64,000 nucleotides of DNA, from positions 1 to 64,000 of the forward strand of contig NZ_APHY01000016.1 of assembly GCF_000417505.1 (NCBI RefSeq). The letters are read 5' to 3'. Under the pieces are notes generated by a model. That model saw only the letters and a program-made list of their open reading frames with translations, was not told the DNA's origin and ran no database searches. A program made the position numbers and the translations under genes. This DNA comes from Megasphaera sp. NM10 (lineage in GTDB: Bacteria; Bacillota; Negativicutes; Veillonellales; Megasphaeraceae). How positions within the stretch are numbered: position 1 is the stretch's first letter; the number at the start of each line of letters is the position of its first letter. This document shows, piece after piece, positions 51,709 to 61,495 of the stretch.

Positions 51709-51739
51709 AGCATAAACCTTAAAGGTAACTTTAAGTCAA
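51709..51739 (-). promoter_or_regulatory. MerR-type promoter with 19-bp spacer and dyad
   Basis: On the minus strand TTGACT (complement 51734-51739) and TATGCT (51709-51714) are 19 bp apart. Between them CTTAAAG-TTAC-CTTTAAG is a perfect 7-bp inverted repeat. The stretched spacer with a central dyad is the mark of MerR-controlled promoters; the hydrolase and merR follow. Confidence 0.85.
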
Positions 51740-51790
51740 GGGTTTTCTTTAGCGTGATTTCTTTATAACCCCCAAAACCTTTTGAGTTCA

Positions 51791-51890
51791 TTGACAAAAT
51801 GGGCTTAAATGATATACTTCTAGTAGAAGTAGTGAATTTTTGCAATTGAAACACGAAAGCCCCTGGAACTGCCATTCCAGGGGCTTTCTC
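51791..51890 (+). ncRNA. Candidate small RNA between the MerR operon and purA
   Basis: TTGACA (51791-51796) and TATACT (51813-51818, 16-bp spacer) predict a start near 51825. About 30 nt later GAAAGCCCCTGGAA (51855-51868) and TTCCAGGGGCTTTC (51875-51888) form a perfect 14-bp stem with a T-rich edge. No reading frame longer than five codons fits, and no protein gene ends here. The transcript would be about 65 nt. Confidence 0.5.
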
Positions 51891-51895
51891 TATGG

Positions 51896-51973
51896 TTTAG
51901 AACTATCCGCTAACCACTAACTGCTAGCCCCTAACCCCTTAAAAAGGATTGTCGTCATGCGACAGCTCCTTTT
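51896..51973. repeat. TTAG-type tract plus GTCGC-stem terminator
   Basis: CTAACCACTAACTGCTAGCC and CCTAACCCC (51910-51938) run straight into AAAAAGGATTGTCG...GCGACAGCTCCTTTT (51940-51973). It is the same pairing of tract and terminator as at 1396-1462 and 23370-23432. Confidence 0.72.
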
Positions 51974-52004
51974 CTGCTCCTTTTGTAAAGAAATATGTTT
52001 TTAG

Positions 52005-52033
52005 TTGGCTTCACTAAGTGACTATGATATAAT
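52005..52033 (+). promoter_or_regulatory. purA promoter
   Basis: TTGGCT (52005-52010) and TATAAT (52028-52033) with a 17-bp spacer, 46 bp before the purA ATG. Confidence 0.75.
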
Positions 52034-52048
52034 ATAAGTGTTTGTTAA

Positions 52049-53362
<1,314 letters not shown>

Positions 53363-53388
53363 AAACAACTGAATTACACCATAATTGT

Positions 53389-53424
53389 GAAAAGGCGCTG
53401 TCTTATGAAGACAGCGCCTTTTTG
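53389..53424 (+). terminator. purA terminator
   Basis: GAAAAGGCGCTGTCTT and AAGACAGCGCCTTTTT form the stem. The GCTGTC/GACAGC core resembles the recurring terminator family without the central GTCGC. Confidence 0.9.
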
Positions 53425-53432
53425 AGTATTAA

Positions 53433-53568
53433 GTTCGCAGTTTGTAGTTTTTAGTGAAGGGTTTTAAATTTAAAGCCCTCTTCTACAAACTACAAACTCC
53501 ATACTACAAACTATGAAGCAAAGGGAATCTCGCATGATGGCAGAAACCTTTGTGCGACAGTCCCTTTC
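53433..53568. repeat. Composite repeat, most complete forward copy
   Basis: GTTCGCAGTTTGTAGTTTTT, GGGTTTTAAATTTAAAGCCC (palindrome, 53459-53478), ACAAACTACAAACTCC...CTACAAACTA (53483-53512), then AAAGGGAATCTCGCA and TGCGACAGTCCCTTT (53518-53568), which pair as an outer stem around GATGGCAGAAACCTT. Same order as the reverse copy at 23263-23432. Confidence 0.78.
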
Positions 53569-53615
53569 AAGTTATTAGTGGTTCGTCAAAAACAAACGCC
53601 CCAATCGGGGCATCC

Positions 53616-53807
53616 GTAGGGGCCGTCCTGAAAGGCGGCCCGCCGTGACCAGTCGGTAATACATTATATGGTTCATGTGGCATGATTTTACGACCGGCGT
53701 TTTTTTCGGATTCAGATGCGGCGTTCCGCCGCGACAGACTCAAGCTGACAACGACGCTTCGGGAAACCCTCAGCGTGTAGCGGGACGCCCTTTGGGACGG
53801 CCCCTAC
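53616..53807. repeat. GTAGGGG element, long copy 3 (192 bp), with 13-bp perfect terminal inverted repeats
   Basis: The left end GTAGGGGCCGTCC (53616-53628) and the right end GGACGGCCCCTAC (53795-53807) are exact complements. The interior from GTGGCATGATTTTACGAC to the right end matches 22683-22826. The left-end hairpin (GGCCGTCCTGAAAGGCGGCC) is shared with 40672, 59869 and 63056. TTAG-type units follow at 53828-53862. Confidence 0.85.
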
Positions 53808-53862
53808 GAGCTACGAGCCAGCGGTCCGCTGGCTAACGGCTAACCCCCCTAGCCCCTAGCCT

Positions 53863-54516
53863 CTACTCCCCGCAATGGCCGGCCATGGCGCAGGAGCTGC
53901 ACGAGCCGGAGCAGCCACCGCCGATGAAGTTCAGGCCGATGACGCCGGTTACGGTTTTGCGTGGCATGAGCATGCCGCTGGGCAGGAGGGAGACGCCGAT
54001 TTGTTCGGCGTGGACGGCCTGGGCGATGTTGGCCATCTGGCCGGACGGCCAGTCGCCAGTGCCGGGATTCATGATCCAGGCGGCTTTATAGCCTTTATCG
54101 GCGCCGGCTTCGTCGAGCATGTCGATGAGCTGTTTCGTATAGCCTGCTGTGGCGACGGCCAGGGCCGAATCGAGAGCCAGGCCGCGGGTGATGTCTTTAT
54201 TCATGAACAGGGCATCGACCTCTTTTTCCAGGGCTTCGCCGAGGGTAACGGCATACATCAGGACGATGGCCGAATCTTCGATGCGCTGGTGGACAGTCGG
54301 GCTGTTGATGGTAAAGGGGCTGTCGCAAAGGACCATATGGGACGTGCTGTCATAGAAGCACTGCTGGCACGTAGCCTGGGGTTTGGCCAGTTCCATGACG
54401 CGCTGGCACGCTTCCTGGACGAAATCATCGGAAAGTTCAGCAGCTCCGCGCTGCAAGGCGTATTCTTTGACGCTGGCAGCGTCGATTTCCCGCAAGGGGT
54501 CGGTAAATGTTGGCAT
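53863..54516 (-). CDS. Vitamin B12-dependent methionine synthase activation-domain-like protein
   Basis: A 217-residue stand-alone protein with the pattern of the MetH reactivation domain family: LREIDAASVKEYALQRG, a central VTLGEALEKEVDALF, ALDSALAVATAGYTKQL and a late NPGTGDWP...HAEQIGVSLLPSGMLMPRKTVTGVIG. Such proteins help keep a corrinoid methyltransferase active, probably binding SAM. An inner CQQCFY pair and the Cys-rich end CSGSCSSCAMAGHCGE are striking and may hold a metal or cluster. The ATG has AAAGGATG upstream. No methionine synthase is in the window. The assignment rests on domain pattern. Confidence 0.75.
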   Translation of the reverse strand: MPTFTDPLREIDAASVKEYALQRGAAELSDDFVQEACQRVMELAKPQATCQQCFYDSTSHMVLCDSPFTINSPTVHQRIEDSAIVLMYAVTLGEALEKEVDALFMNKDITRGLALDSALAVATAGYTKQLIDMLDEAGADKGYKAAWIMNPGTGDWPSGQMANIAQAVHAEQIGVSLLPSGMLMPRKTVTGVIGLNFIGGGCSGSCSSCAMAGHCGE

Positions 54517-54678
54517 TTTTTACATCCTTTCTGAATCTGTACATTTGCTTCTTATTATACCATAGAAATTGTTAGAAAAATCAATGAAATCAGGGCAATA
54601 AATATTTGATTAAATGGTGGATAGACGATATACTATAATATAGACTTCAAAAATAATTTTGGAAGAAATGAGGTGGAC

Positions 54679-55530
54679 ATGGTGGCAGTCGACGAGTCTC
54701 CTGCTGAACGGGGCGCACCGGCGGAAATCGCCGTAGAATGTATCGTCCCCAATCCCCGGCAGCCGCGGCAGACCTTTGATGAACAGGGGCTGGCCGCTTT
54801 AGCGGATTCCATCCGTCAGCATGGGCTTGTCCAGCCTGTCGTTGTCCAGAAGGCCGGTCCCGGCCGATATGAGCTCATTGCCGGTGAGCGGCGGCTGCGG
54901 GCGGCCAAACGCTGTGGCCTGAAAACAGTGCCGGCTATCATACGAAGCTATACGCCCGATGAAGCGGCAGAAATTGCTCTCATCGAGAACCTGCAGCGCC
55001 AGGACCTGGATGCTATTGAAGAAGGCATGGCCTATGAACGGCTGATGAAGGACTTTGGCCTGACACAGGAACAGACGGCGCAGAAAGTCGGGAAAAGCCG
55101 GTCCCATGTGGCCAACATGGTCCGTCTGCTGCAGCTTCCAGCCGACATCAAGGAATGGATCGCTGCAGGCCGCCTATCCATGGGACAGGCCCGGCCTCTG
55201 TTGCAGCTGCCGTCTGCGAAACTGCAGCGGGAAGCGGCTCTGTACATTATGAAGCATGAGCTGTCGGCCCGCAAGGCAGAAGCCCTGGTCCGCCATCTGA
55301 TGACCCAGGCCAAGCCCCGCCCGGAACCGGACGCCCATGTGGCCTGGCTGCAGGATAAGCTGAAGATGGCCTTGGGGACCGATGTGGCCATCCAGCTGGG
55401 GAAGGGCCGGAAAAAGGGGAAAATCGAGATTTCCTTTTCGTCAGAAGCAGAATTTGAACGGCTGCTGTCGATACTGACTGAAGAAAAAGAAGACACGCCG
55501 CGGTCACCTCTTTCTTCGTTTCATATATAA
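54679..55530 (+). CDS. parB: ParB/Spo0J-family chromosome partition protein (no adjacent ParA)
   Basis: A 283-residue CTPase-type partition protein. The N-terminal domain has VPNPRQPRQTFDEQGLAALA and YELIAGERRLRAAKRCGL (GERRxRA box). The helix-turn-helix is in LTQEQTAQKVGKSRSHVANM, and the C-terminal dimer region ends near FERLLSILTEE. It binds parS, one copy of which lies in copA at 43893. The usual parA/soj is not next to it; noc-like function is an alternative. The ATG at 54679 is preferred over the GTG at 54673, with GAAATGAGG upstream. Confidence 0.88.
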   Translation: MVAVDESPAERGAPAEIAVECIVPNPRQPRQTFDEQGLAALADSIRQHGLVQPVVVQKAGPGRYELIAGERRLRAAKRCGLKTVPAIIRSYTPDEAAEIALIENLQRQDLDAIEEGMAYERLMKDFGLTQEQTAQKVGKSRSHVANMVRLLQLPADIKEWIAAGRLSMGQARPLLQLPSAKLQREAALYIMKHELSARKAEALVRHLMTQAKPRPEPDAHVAWLQDKLKMALGTDVAIQLGKGRKKGKIEISFSSEAEFERLLSILTEEKEDTPRSPLSSFHI

Positions 55531-55565
55531 TATTTTTGCATATTCATGTTCATGGGAGGAAAGAA

Positions 55566-56096
55566 ATGCTGAATGTCGATATGCAGGCTGCCACGATGGC
55601 GCTTGCCGGTATTGGCGGGTTGATTTTATTGCTCTTGCTCGTCTATATCGTCATTTTACACAAGAAAATCAGAAAATTAGAAACGAATTACACCTTTTTT
55701 ATGCAAGACGAAACGGGAGCCAGCGTCGAAGCGAAGCTGCGTGACGATGTCGATAAGCTGCATAACCTGCAGGGGACACTCGACATGATCCACCAGACGC
55801 AGAAGGATATCATGGCTGTCCAGAATCACTGTTTCCGTAAAATCGGGTTCGTTAAATATAATGCCTTTGACAATATCGGCAACAATCTGAGTTTTGCCTT
55901 TACCGTCCTCGACGGGAAAAATGATGGCTTCTGTCTTTCCAGTGTCTATGGGCGCAATGAATCGCGTATTTTTGCCAAACCGATCGTAGAGGGCAAGTGT
56001 CTCTATGGCATGAGTGAAGAAGAAAGGGAAAGCCTGGATAACGCATTGAATTACAGCGGTGACATGCAGGCTGTTCAAAAGGATCTGGAAGGATAA
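55566..56096 (+). CDS. DUF4446 membrane protein
   Basis: A 176-residue protein with one N-terminal helix (MALAGIGGLILLLLLVYIVI). A coiled-coil stretch (KLRDDVDKLHNLQGTLDMIH) and a compact domain with FRKIGFVKYNAFDNIGNNLSFAF and SRIFAKPIVEGKCLYGMSEEE follow, which is the DUF4446 core. These proteins often follow parB in Firmicutes. The function is unknown. The ATG has GGGAGGAAAG upstream. Confidence 0.85.
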   Translation: MLNVDMQAATMALAGIGGLILLLLLVYIVILHKKIRKLETNYTFFMQDETGASVEAKLRDDVDKLHNLQGTLDMIHQTQKDIMAVQNHCFRKIGFVKYNAFDNIGNNLSFAFTVLDGKNDGFCLSSVYGRNESRIFAKPIVEGKCLYGMSEEERESLDNALNYSGDMQAVQKDLEG

Positions 56097-56112
56097 CAAA
56101 GAGGGGAAAAGC

Positions 56113-57135
56113 GTGAAGATCCACATCAAGATATATCCATGGATGCGCAACCTGCAATCATGGTGCCAACGCATGAAGGCCTGGGAAACACCGGCATGGT
56201 GGCCGTCGTTCCTGAAAACGGACCGGACGGAGCCATTAGTCGTGACACCGGCGCAATATAAGAAACTCGTCCGCGGCTGTGCTGTCGCAGTGGTCGTCAT
56301 TGTAATCGCTGCAGGCATCGGCATTTACGAGTTCGTTTCGCTTCAGCAGGCCAAGGCCCAGGAAGCACTGCATGAACAGCAGCTGGAATTGATGCGTGAA
56401 AAGACGACATCGCTCCAGGAAAAGATGGATAAAATGGATTCCCTGGATCAGGAGCTGCGGCAAATGGTCAAGGGGTCGGGGGCTGGTGACAGCCCAAAAG
56501 GTGACGGTGGCGTAGCAGGGGGACAAAAGAAATCTCCGGACCTTTCTCATGCCAGCTACAATGACCTGTTATTGGCCACCTCCCGCTTGGAAACCCGCAG
56601 TAACGCCCGCATCATCAGCTTCATCACCTTGAAGACGGTCTTGAGCGATACGGCAGGCGAACAGGTTCGGCAAATGCAGCAGATTACGCATAAATATCAG
56701 GGTGGTGCCCTGGGCGGCGGAAATAATGGCGATGCCAGCAGCACGTCGACGACGCCTTCCATCTGGCCCGTCAGCGGGACAGTCACGTCTAACTTCGGTT
56801 ATCGCGGCAATCCTATTGGCGGCGGTTCCGGCTTCCATGAAGGCATCGACATCGGCGTCGACTACGGGACGCCTGTCCGGGCGACGGCAGCCGGTAAAGT
56901 CACCATGGCCGGCTGGGTCGACGGCTATGGCAACCTCGTCGAAATCGACCATGGCAATGGCTTCGTTACCCGCTATGGCCATAACTCCATGCTTTTAGTC
57001 ACAGTAGGACAGGAAGTCCGGGCTGGCTCGATCATCTCCCTGGCCGGCAGTACCGGCCGCAGCACAGGGCCGCACGTCCATTACGAAGTCCGCGTCAATG
57101 GATCCCCGACCAACCCGCTGCTGTTCCTGCCGTAG
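56113..57135 (+). CDS. M23-family peptidoglycan peptidase, membrane-anchored
   Basis: A 340-residue protein starting with GTG after GAGGGGAAAA. A single helix (about 58-80, VAVVVIVIAAGIGIYEFVSL) is followed by a coiled coil (QQLELMREKTTSLQEKMDKM), a Gly/Ser-rich linker and a LytM-type domain with the zinc motifs HEGIDIGVD (HxxxD) and GPHVHYEVR (HxH). All metal ligands are present, so it should be an active endopeptidase facing the periplasm. It overlaps no neighbour and follows the DUF4446 gene by 16 bp. Confidence 0.9.
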   Translation: MKIHIKIYPWMRNLQSWCQRMKAWETPAWWPSFLKTDRTEPLVVTPAQYKKLVRGCAVAVVVIVIAAGIGIYEFVSLQQAKAQEALHEQQLELMREKTTSLQEKMDKMDSLDQELRQMVKGSGAGDSPKGDGGVAGGQKKSPDLSHASYNDLLLATSRLETRSNARIISFITLKTVLSDTAGEQVRQMQQITHKYQGGALGGGNNGDASSTSTTPSIWPVSGTVTSNFGYRGNPIGGGSGFHEGIDIGVDYGTPVRATAAGKVTMAGWVDGYGNLVEIDHGNGFVTRYGHNSMLLVTVGQEVRAGSIISLAGSTGRSTGPHVHYEVRVNGSPTNPLLFLP

Positions 57136-57142
57136 AGATTAG

Positions 57143-57268
57143 CGCATGCCGGTCTTTGTCATCATGCACGGTCTCTTTGTCTTCAAAGTTTGTAGTACAA
57201 AGTTTAGAGTTTGTAGAAGATGGTTTTCAATTTTTTACCATTTGCTGTAAACTAAAAACTACAAACTC
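57143..57268. repeat. Composite repeat, diverged copy
   Basis: AAAGTTTGTAGTACAAAGTT units, GATGGTTTTCAATTTTTTAC as a degenerate palindrome and TGTAAACTAAAAACTACAAA precede a GTCGC terminator. Order as in the other copies; sequence more diverged. Confidence 0.65.
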
Positions 57269-57307
57269 AAAAGGGGACTGTCGCACGTGCGGCAGTCCCT
57301 TTTTTTA
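57269..57307 (+). terminator. Terminator after the M23 peptidase gene (GTCGC-stem family)
   Basis: AAAAGGGGACTGTCGCAC pairs with GTGCGGCAGTCCCTTTTTTT. Confidence 0.88.
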
Positions 57308-57336
57308 CTACTATCCCCCAGGAAGGAGGCGCGTTT

Positions 57337-58505
57337 ATGAAGAGAAACATGCAGATACTCGGCTTTTGTATGCTTTTTGTCATCCTTCTCTTGAGTGGCT
57401 GTTCTTTGATGCCAGCCAATACAGGGGTCCTCATCGGGACGAACCTGGCCTTGAGCGGCAAGGGTATGTCCTATTCGACATCGACGGAACGGGGCATCGA
57501 ACTGGCCAAGGATATGGTCAATGACCGGGGCGGCCTCTTAGGTAAGCCCGTCCAGCTCGTATCGGTCGATAATCATGGTAAACCGGAAGATGCCGTAGCC
57601 GCTATCCAGCAGCTCACGGTGCGCCATGTGTCGGCCATCATCGGCCCGGACTTGGCCGATTGTACGCGGGCTGTCATCCCCAACGTGGAAGCCGTGAAGA
57701 TTCCCCTCATCAGTCCGGCCTGCACACAGCCGGATATCACCGTCGATGCCCAGTCCCATGAGGTGTACCGCTATATTTTCCGCGCCGCTTATATCGATGC
57801 TTCCCAGGGGCGGGCCATGGCCGACTATGCGCTGAAACAGCTCCATGTCAAGCGGGCGGCAGTCTTTTATTATCCGGATAAGATGTATGCCCAGGGCCTG
57901 GCCGAATATTTCCGCAGTGCCTTTGCTGCCAGCGGCGGTGACGTGCCCGTCTATATTCCCGTAGAAAATGTACTGGACCTGACTAAATACCTGCCCTTGT
58001 TGCAGCGGGAACAGGTCGACGTCATCTATCTGCCCGGTTATGATGACTGGACGATACCGGCTATCGAGCTGCTGCGCAGTCACGGCGTTTCCCTGCCCCT
58101 CTTAGGGCCGGACGGCTGGAATGGCCCCAAGATGGAACGGGATGTCGACAAGGATTATTTGACCCAGGTCTATTATACGGACCATTATGCCGGCCACGAC
58201 GCGACGGATGCGGCCAAGCGCTTTTCTCAGGCTTATTATGAAAAGTATGGGGAATGGCCGGATAGTTATGCCGCCCTGGGGTACGACGCCTTCATGATGA
58301 CGGCCGATGCCATTGAACGCTGTCAGTCAGCCGAAGCGGCCGATGTGGCCCGGGAACTGGTGAAGACCATCGATTACGATGCGCGACGGGGACCATTTCC
58401 CTCGATGCCAATCACGATGCCATTAAAGACGTCTTCATCATGACCTTCCAAGATGGCCGGCCGGAACTGGCGGCGACGATTCCCGCTGACCATCAGACAC
58501 AGTAA
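57337..58505 (+). pseudogene. Leu/Ile/Val-type (Peripla_BP_6) binding lipoprotein, frame broken near its end
   Basis: An exported lipoprotein with lipobox LLSGC (Cys22) and a type I periplasmic-binding fold (GTNLALSGKGMSYSTSTERG, AIIGPDLADCTRAVIP, FYYPDKMYAQGLAEYF). The straight frame stops at 58443 with an unfamiliar tail. With one more base near 58382 the protein continues as ATGTISLDANHDAIKDVF to a TAA at 58505. This matches the usual end of such proteins (N-H-D-A-I-K). No ABC permease genes are adjacent. The two-domain fold is otherwise complete. GGAAGGAGG precedes the ATG. Confidence 0.82.
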
Positions 58506-59215
58506 GGCAGATACTTCGCCATGGCCTGGCGCCGGGCTTTCCAGTCGGGCATGCGGATGGTCATGGCGTCATAGAAATGGCGGGAATGATTGGGCTGGAG
58601 AAAATGGCAGAGCTCATGGAGCATGACGTGGTCGATGATGGCTTCAGGCATGATGGCCAGGTAGGTGTTCATGGTGACGATGCCTTTGAGGGGCATGCAG
58701 GACCCCCAGCGCGACCGCATGACCCGCTGTTTCAGGACCGGGTCGGGCAGGGCGAGGCCGGCGAATAAGGGCTGCATACGGGACAAACTGGCAGGAAAGA
58801 GTTTCTTCCCCAGGGCTTGCAGCAGCTTATGATAGAGCTTCTGCCGCATGACCGGCGTGTCATCGGCCAGTTCCATGAAGACCGTCTGGCCGCTGCGGCG
58901 GATGCTGTTGTGCAGGCCCAGGCGGACGTCGAGCCTGTAGGGCTGGCCTGCCAGATAGAGCGTGTCGCCGTCGCTGAGGGTCAGTATGGGGAATTTCTGT
59001 TTCCGTTCTTCCATTTCGCGGATGGCGCGGATGATGAAGTCCGTCTTCTTTTCCAGGAAATCCTCGATATAAGCCCAGGGGACGCGGGCCGGTGCCGACA
59101 GGTACAGCGTGCCGTCGCTGCGGACGTGGAGATTGATGTTTTTCACTTTCTTGCGGACCAGGATGACCGGGAAGGTCCGGCCCTGGGCCGTGAACTGGTG
59201 TTGTTCGCTCGTCAT
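58493..59215 (-). CDS. YgjP-like zinc metallopeptidase-domain protein (DUF45)
   Basis: A 240-residue protein. The N-terminal half is beta-rich (VRSDGTLYLSAPARVPWAYI), and the C-terminal half carries RSRWGSCMPLKGIVTMN and the zinc motif HVMLHELCHFLQPNHSRHF. This is the YgjP/SprT-like pattern. Proteins of this family sit beside restriction systems or stand alone; their substrate is unknown. Its 3' end overlaps the convergent binding-protein gene by 13 bp. Confidence 0.9.
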   Translation of the reverse strand: MTSEQHQFTAQGRTFPVILVRKKVKNINLHVRSDGTLYLSAPARVPWAYIEDFLEKKTDFIIRAIREMEERKQKFPILTLSDGDTLYLAGQPYRLDVRLGLHNSIRRSGQTVFMELADDTPVMRQKLYHKLLQALGKKLFPASLSRMQPLFAGLALPDPVLKQRVMRSRWGSCMPLKGIVTMNTYLAIMPEAIIDHVMLHELCHFLQPNHSRHFYDAMTIRMPDWKARRQAMAKYLPYCV

Positions 59216-59291
59216 GGGAATACCTCGCAGAAATAAGATTTGTAGCTATTGTAAATAGAATTCGTTCGTTTGTCAAAAAGGAAGGTAGATT

Positions 59292-59846
59292 ATGCTCGAT
59301 TTTACGGCTATCGACTTTGAAACGGCCAATAAATACGCCAACAGTGCCTGCTCCCTGGCTGCGGTCACCATGAATGACGACCGCTGTGTCAAAGAAGGCT
59401 ATACCCTCATCCGACCGCCTTTCATGGTTTTTGATTCAGGCAATATCCAGATCCATGGCATCACGCCGGACCAGGTCGCCCATAAACCAAAGTTCGATGC
59501 CCTGTGGGACCGCATCCGCCCTCATCTGGAAGGACGCATCCTGGTCGCCCACTATGCCGTCTTCGATACGCGGGTCCTGCGCAGCCTGCTGAAGACGTAT
59601 CACCTGGAAAAGCCCCAGGCGTCCTATGCCTGCACTGTCGAAATCTCCCGCCGCGTCTGGCCGGACTTGCCCAATCATAAACTGGACACCGTTGCCGGTC
59701 ACCTGGGCTATTCCTTCCATCACCATCAGGCCTTGGACGACGCCCGCGCCTGTGCCTACATCGTCCTCAAAGCCGCAGAAATCGTCGGCGCTTCGTCCAT
59801 GGAAGAACTCCTCAAGGCGACGCACCTCAAGTTGAAGACACTGTGA
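59292..59846 (+). CDS. DnaQ-like 3'-5' exonuclease
   Basis: A 184-residue DEDDh exonuclease. Motif I is AIDFETANKY (two acidic residues), motif II is AHYAVFDTRVL and motif III is HHHQALDDARACAYI with the catalytic His and Asp. Alone, without a polymerase or BRCT domain, it probably acts in DNA or RNA end trimming. GGAAGGTAG precedes the ATG at 59292. It is divergent from the YgjP gene. Confidence 0.9.
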   Translation: MLDFTAIDFETANKYANSACSLAAVTMNDDRCVKEGYTLIRPPFMVFDSGNIQIHGITPDQVAHKPKFDALWDRIRPHLEGRILVAHYAVFDTRVLRSLLKTYHLEKPQASYACTVEISRRVWPDLPNHKLDTVAGHLGYSFHHHQALDDARACAYIVLKAAEIVGASSMEELLKATHLKLKTL

Positions 59847-59868
59847 TAGAGTTTGTATTATGGACTTT

Positions 59869-60083
59869 GTAGGGGCCGTCCCAAAGGGCGGCCCGTCTGT
59901 CATGGTGGTGTACACGTAATGCATGACGGGTGATGCGTGAAAACATCCTTCATCTGCCCGAATAGCTATGTCTACAATTCACAGCGGGACGCCTAGCCAC
60001 AGCTGTCCGTTTTGGCAGCCGTCCTGCGCCTCCTGCTGGTCGGCACCTGACGGGCCAAAAAGGCTTAGCAGGACGTCCCCTAC
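59869..60083. repeat. GTAGGGG element, long copy 4 (215 bp)
   Basis: Left end GTAGGGGCCGTCC and right end GGACGTCCCCTAC match at 12 of 13 positions. The right third (GCCTCCTGCTGGTCGGCACC, GACGGGCC) recurs at 23160-23225. The left hairpin is shared with the other long copies. A remnant of the composite repeat (GGCATGATGGCAGAAATCC) follows at 60155-60175. Confidence 0.8.
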
Positions 60084-60186
60084 GATATCGCATACAGGCG
60101 GTGGAAATGAACTCAAGACAGCTGCCGGAACGGACAACTTTTGAGATAAAAGCGTCCGGCATGATGGCAGAAATCCTCACATAGTA

Positions 60187-60244
60187 TTGACTAGTCAATA
60201 TAACAGTGTTATGATAGATTCCGTCAACAAATTTGACTAGTCAA
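60187..60244 (+). promoter_or_regulatory. MFS-MarR operon promoter with two identical palindromes
   Basis: TTGACTAGTCAA occurs at 60187-60198 and 60233-60244, both perfect 12-bp palindromes with 46 bp between centres. The first provides the -35 TTGACT, with TATGAT at 60210-60215 after a 17-bp spacer; the second lies just before the start of the gene. The MarR-type protein encoded by the operon is the likely binder. Confidence 0.85.
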
Positions 60245-60264
60245 TTATAAAAGGAGCGATTGCA

Positions 60265-61481
60265 GTGATAAAAGAAAGATTATGGACTCGTGATTTCATG
60301 GCTCTGGTCCTGGCCAACGGTTTTTTGTTTGCCGGGTTTCATTTCCTCTTGCCGACGATTACCCTCTATGCGGCCAGTTTAGGGGCTACGGGTGGGGAAA
60401 TCGGCCTCATCGGCGGTATCTTTGGTTATTCGGCCATCTGTATCCGTCTGTTCACTGATACGGGTGTCCACTATTTAGGGAAAAAGAAGTGCCTTTACCT
60501 GGGCCTGGCCCTTTCCATTTTGGCTACCGTGTCGTATTATATGTTTGATAGTATCCACGCCATCGTAGCTGCCCGCATCCTCCACGGCTTCGGTTTTGGC
60601 CTGAGTACGACCTTTGCGGCAGCTATCGTCGCCGATGTCATCCCGGCCAGCCGCCGCGGCGAAGGGATTGGTTATTTCGGCCTGGGCAGTACGGTCATGA
60701 TGGCCCTGGCTCCGGCTGTTGGTTTATTTTTACTCAATGACATCAGCCCAGCAGCCCTGTTCTTTGCCTCGGCCGCCGTTTCCTTCCTGGCTGTCCTTGC
60801 CAGTGTGTCTTCTGTCATGCCGGCAAGAAAGTTCGTCGGGTAGAAGTGAAGGAAAAGGCTTCTCTGCGCGACCGCATCTGTGAAACCGGTACGGGCCTTC
60901 CCGCTGTTTTGACGATTTTCTTCGGTGCCGCCTATGGCAGTGTCAATACGTATATCGCCATGATGGCTGCTGAAGCGCATATCGAAAATGCCGGCCTGTT
61001 CTTCATCATCGGGATGCTGTTCGTCTTCATTTCCCGTCCTTTTGGCGGCCGTCTCCTCGATGCTAAAGGTGCTTTTGCCGTCGTCATGCCCGGATCGGTC
61101 TTGTACTTGATCGGCTTATTGCTCATCATGGCAGCTCATTCGCTCACGGTCTTATTGGCAGCGTCCGTCTTTTATGGCTTAGGTGCAGGCCTGCTGCTTC
61201 CGGCCCTGCTGACGTGGATTTTGAATATGGTCCGCCCGGAACGGCGCAGTTCTGCCAGCGCGACCTTCTATAATATGCTTGATATCGGCACCAGCACGGG
61301 TATCCTCGTCTTAGGCGTCATCGCCGGCATGGTAGGCTACCGCCACATGTACTGGAGCGTTACAGCTCTCATGATTTGCTTTGCTGTCCTGTTCATGTTC
61401 TGTCATTATCGTTATGGCAGCGATGTCATGGCCAGCCAGAAAGCGGGGAAAGGAGCTGTCGCCGATATCCATGAAGATTGA
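60265..61481 (+). pseudogene. MFS efflux-type transporter, split by a one-base deletion
   Basis: Two frames (60265-60843 and 60846-61481) together make a twelve-helix transporter of about 405 residues. The first half opens with FMALVLANGFLFAGFHFLLP and contains ARILHGFGFGLSTTFAAAIV. The second has GSVNTYIAMMAAEAHIENAG and FGGRLLDAKGAFAVV. The frame changes in MPARK, where one extra A (near 60828) would give KVRRVEVKEK. The start is GTG with AAAAGGAGCG upstream. With its MarR neighbour it looks like a drug-efflux unit. It may be intact in reality if the break is a sequencing error. Confidence 0.82.
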
Positions 61482-61495
61482 GAGGTATTACAATT

